Positions 4,774-6,885 of a stretch of DNA of 6,885 nucleotides are shown here, piece by piece (within the stretch, counting starts at the first letter, position 1; the number at the start of each line of letters is the position of its first letter). A program made the position numbers and the translations under genes. Source of the stretch: an uncultured Atopobium sp. GTDB lineage: Bacteria > Actinomycetota > Coriobacteriia > Coriobacteriales > Atopobiaceae. Below the pieces are notes generated by a model. The model made no database searches, was not told the origin of the DNA, and worked only from the letters and a program-made list of their open reading frames with translations. The DNA lies in assembly GCA_946647055.1 (NCBI GenBank), contig CAMPCT010000115.1:1-6885 (forward strand), read 5' to 3'.

Positions 4774-5955
4774 TTGCAACCGTCAAAGGACTACTACGAG
4801 GTGCTCGGCGTCGACAGGGACGCCGACGCAAAGACCATCAAGCGCGCATTCTTGCGCAAGGCACGTGAGGTTCACCCGGACGTCTCCGACGCGCCCGATG
4901 CCGAGGAGCGCTTCAAGGAGGTCAATGAGGCGTACTCCGTCCTCTCGGACGAGCAGCGTCGTGCCAACTACGACCGCTTTGGCGACCCCGATGGCCCCAC
5001 CGGCTTTGGCGGTGGGTCCGGCTACGTCGACATGTCTGACATCTTTGGCGGGTTTGGCATGGGCGACATCTTCTCGTCGTTCTTTGGGGGCGGCATGGGC
5101 GGCAGCGGTGGTCGCGCCGCACGCACCCGCGGCCGCGACATGGGCGTCACCCTGCGCATCACCCTTGCCGAGGCAGCTGCCGGCTGCACCAAGACCATCG
5201 CCTATGACCGTCTTGCCCCCTGCGAGGACTGCAACGGCCTGGGCGTGGGCGAGGGTGGCTCGGTGCATGTGTGCGACCGCTGCCATGGCTCTGGCACCGT
5301 CGTGACCGTCCAGCGCACCATCCTCGGCTCCATGCAGACCCAGACCACCTGCCCAGACTGCGGTGGCTCGGGCCAGGTCGTCGACAATCCCTGCGAGACC
5401 TGTGGCGGGCAGGGACGCGTGCCAAACCGCGAGCGCGTCGAGGTCAAGATTCCCGCTGGCGCCCGTTCGGGCATGACGGTCACCGTCACCGACAAGGGCG
5501 AGGCTGGCGTTCGTGGCGAGCGCGGTGGCGACCTGGTGGTCACCATCGCCATCGAGCCCAACGAGACCTTCCAGCGTCAGGGAGACGACCTCGTGTGCCG
5601 CCTCGACGTAGATGCAATCGACGCAATCCTTGGCACCACCGTCGAGATGCCCGGCATCCTCGAGGGCGAGGTCGTCACCATCGAGGTTCCGGCCGGATGC
5701 CAGCACGCCCAGCCCATCACCGTGGCCGGCATGGGCATGCCCAGCCCCTACGGCTCCTACCGCGGCAACCTCATCGCCGTGGTGGGCATCCAAGTCCCCA
5801 CGGACCTCACGGAGGAGCAGCTCGTCACCCTGCGCGAGATTGCCGACGAGCGTCGTGGTGAGGCCGAGGAACCCGTCGACGATGGCGAGGATACGAGTGG
5901 CTTCTTTGGCCACCACAAGCGCAAGCCGCGCCCCAAGCGCAAGGGGAAGAAGTGA
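4774..5955 (+). CDS. dnaJ: Chaperone protein DnaJ (class I Hsp40)
   Basis: Cytoplasmic co-chaperone of 393 residues that delivers unfolded clients to DnaK and stimulates its ATPase. The J domain spans about 5-67 with HPD at 34-36. A G/F-rich linker runs from 70 to 113 (GFGGGSG, FGGFGMGDIFSSFFGGG). The zinc domain has four CxxCxGxG motifs: C150/C153, C167/C170, C193/C196 and C207/C210. Both substrate-binding subdomains follow (VEVKIPAGARSGM at 222-234 and VTIEVPAGCQ at 301-310, then GMGMPSPYGSYRGNL). The C-terminus is a basic tail (HKRKPRPKRKGKK). Its J domain shares 41 of 63 residues, counted by hand, with that of the DnaJ-like protein at 290-1381. The start is TTG. The stop TGA overlaps the ATG of mtaB by one base, so the two are translationally coupled. 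dnaK, grpE and hrcA are not adjacent, which suggests the separate second dnaJ of actinobacteria rather than a dnaK-operon copy. Confidence 0.97.
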   Translation: MQPSKDYYEVLGVDRDADAKTIKRAFLRKAREVHPDVSDAPDAEERFKEVNEAYSVLSDEQRRANYDRFGDPDGPTGFGGGSGYVDMSDIFGGFGMGDIFSSFFGGGMGGSGGRAARTRGRDMGVTLRITLAEAAAGCTKTIAYDRLAPCEDCNGLGVGEGGSVHVCDRCHGSGTVVTVQRTILGSMQTQTTCPDCGGSGQVVDNPCETCGGQGRVPNRERVEVKIPAGARSGMTVTVTDKGEAGVRGERGGDLVVTIAIEPNETFQRQGDDLVCRLDVDAIDAILGTTVEMPGILEGEVVTIEVPAGCQHAQPITVAGMGMPSPYGSYRGNLIAVVGIQVPTDLTEEQLVTLREIADERRGEAEEPVDDGEDTSGFFGHHKRKPRPKRKGKK

Positions 5956-6885
5956 TGCAAGGCGGGCCAGAGGTCGCACGTGAACCCCGCGTCGCCTTCG
6001 TCAACCTTGGGTGTCGCGTCAACCGCGTCGAGGTCGATGACATAGCCGCTCGTCTCGAGTCGCTGGGCGCCCGCGTGACCTCCCTTGAAGAGGCGGACGC
6101 CGTCGTCATCAACACCTGCGCGGTCACCGGCGAGGCCGAGACCAAGACGCGCAAGGCCATACGCCATGCCGCGGGCCTGCCCACCTCACCGCAGGTATTT
6201 GCCACGGGATGCGTCGTGAACCTCTTTGCCGACGAGGTGTCTACCTTGGCCGACAACGTGACCTGCGTGGCCGACAAGACCCGCGTGGCTGATGAGGTCG
6301 CCTCCTATCTGGGTCTCCTTGGATCCGATGCGGCGATCGAGCACCCCTGCCTGAGCGTCACGCCCACGGGGCGTACGCGTCCCGGTATCAAGGTACAGGA
6401 CGGCTGTGACAACCGCTGCTCCTACTGCATCGTCTGGAAGGCGCGCGGGCCGGCGCGGTCGGTCGCGCCCGAGCAGGTCCTCGCCAGCGTCCGCGAACAG
6501 CTTGCGCGAGGAGCTCGCGAGGTCGTGCTCACGGGCATCAACCTGGGCCGCTATGAGTCACGTGATGCCAGCGGCAGCATGGTCGACGTCACCAGGCTCC
6601 TCAGGATCCTCCTTGAGGAGACAGACGTCGGCCGCATCCGCCTCTCGTCCATCGAGCCGCAGGATGTCTCTGACGAGCTGCTCTGCCTCATCGGGCGGTC
6701 CGACGGCCGTGTGGCGCCATTCCTGCACATTCCCCTCCAGGCAGGATGCGACAGGACGCTGCGACGCATGGCGCGCACGTATGACACCGCCTTCTACCAG
6801 GACCGCGTCAACACCGCACGCGACCTTGTAGGGGAGGACCTCTCGCTTGGTTGCGACCTCATCGTGGGCTTCCCCGGCGAGACGG
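5955..6885 (+). CDS. mtaB: tRNA t6A37 methylthiotransferase MtaB (radical SAM, partial at 3' end)
   Basis: The first 310 residues of an enzyme that converts t6A at position 37 of tRNAs reading ANN codons into ms2t6A, using two 4Fe-4S clusters and S-adenosylmethionine. The N-terminal methylthiotransferase domain has its three cluster cysteines: C20 (NLGCRVNRVE), C55 (INTCAV) and C86 (ATGCVVN). The radical SAM motif is C151, C155 and C158 (CDNRCSYCIV). VLTGINLG (191-198), SSIEP (231-235), FLHIPLQAGCDRTLRRMAR (256-274) and DLIVGFPGET (301-310) are typical of the MtaB branch rather than MiaB or RimO. The remainder and the TRAM domain are beyond the window. ATG 5955 overlaps the dnaJ stop (TGATG) and is preceded by AGGGG at 5942-5946, eight bases away. 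dnaJ and mtaB are also neighbours in Firmicutes, with prmA and rsmE between; those two are absent here. Confidence 0.95.
   Translation, partial: MQGGPEVAREPRVAFVNLGCRVNRVEVDDIAARLESLGARVTSLEEADAVVINTCAVTGEAETKTRKAIRHAAGLPTSPQVFATGCVVNLFADEVSTLADNVTCVADKTRVADEVASYLGLLGSDAAIEHPCLSVTPTGRTRPGIKVQDGCDNRCSYCIVWKARGPARSVAPEQVLASVREQLARGAREVVLTGINLGRYESRDASGSMVDVTRLLRILLEETDVGRIRLSSIEPQDVSDELLCLIGRSDGRVAPFLHIPLQAGCDRTLRRMARTYDTAFYQDRVNTARDLVGEDLSLGCDLIVGFPGET

Noticed and set aside
4783..5979. Long open frame of nearly 400 codons on the - strand opposite dnaJ.
   Set aside because: It is rich in A, G, V, H and D repeats typical of the antisense of high-GC coding DNA, has no family features, and the + strand encodes an unmistakable DnaJ. 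The - strand frames at 176-1264 and 3214-4179 were rejected for the same reason.

Overview
The window comes from a high-GC bacterium (well above 60 % G+C by eye, with strongly G/C-biased third codon positions). The gene content, the twin-arginine lipoprotein and the -10 elements of the form GGGTACAAT suggest an anaerobic actinobacterium of the Coriobacteriia (Olsenella/Atopobium/Collinsella type). That placement is inference from style and content, not from a marker gene. All seven genes are on the + strand. No gap between genes exceeds about 135 bases, and there are no RNA genes, mobile elements or CRISPR arrays that I can support.

Layout. (1) 1-157: the 3' end of a gene whose product ends in what looks like a DUF5648-type repeat, as found at the ends of secreted or surface proteins, followed by a GC-rich terminator hairpin (181-208). 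(2) 290-1381: an unusual DnaJ-like protein. It has a complete J domain and a complete four-motif zinc domain, but its C-terminal substrate-binding part stops early and is replaced by about three membrane helices. (3) 1492-4656: a four-gene transcription unit with a Tat-type solute-binding lipoprotein, one HisM/GlnP-type permease, a HisP/GlnQ-type ATPase and a two-cysteine racemase/epimerase of the DapF superfamily that resembles histidine racemases of the CntK type. An AT-rich palindrome lies just before the first gene and a strong hairpin sits between the first and second genes. (4) 4774-6885: a canonical dnaJ with a TTG start, overlapping by one base the radical-SAM tRNA methylthiotransferase gene mtaB, which runs off the window.

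How the parts may work together. The ABC proteins would take up a polar amino acid, and the racemase, encoded 12 bases after the ATPase stop, would invert an amino acid in the cytoplasm. This could mean use of a D-amino acid from outside, or production of one. The two J proteins flank this operon and share an 11-base promoter core (GGGTACAATCC). One is soluble and one appears tethered to the membrane, so both could direct DnaK, at different places. No dnaK, grpE or hrcA is present here.

The most notable items are the membrane-tailed DnaJ paralogue and the racemase-transporter coupling.
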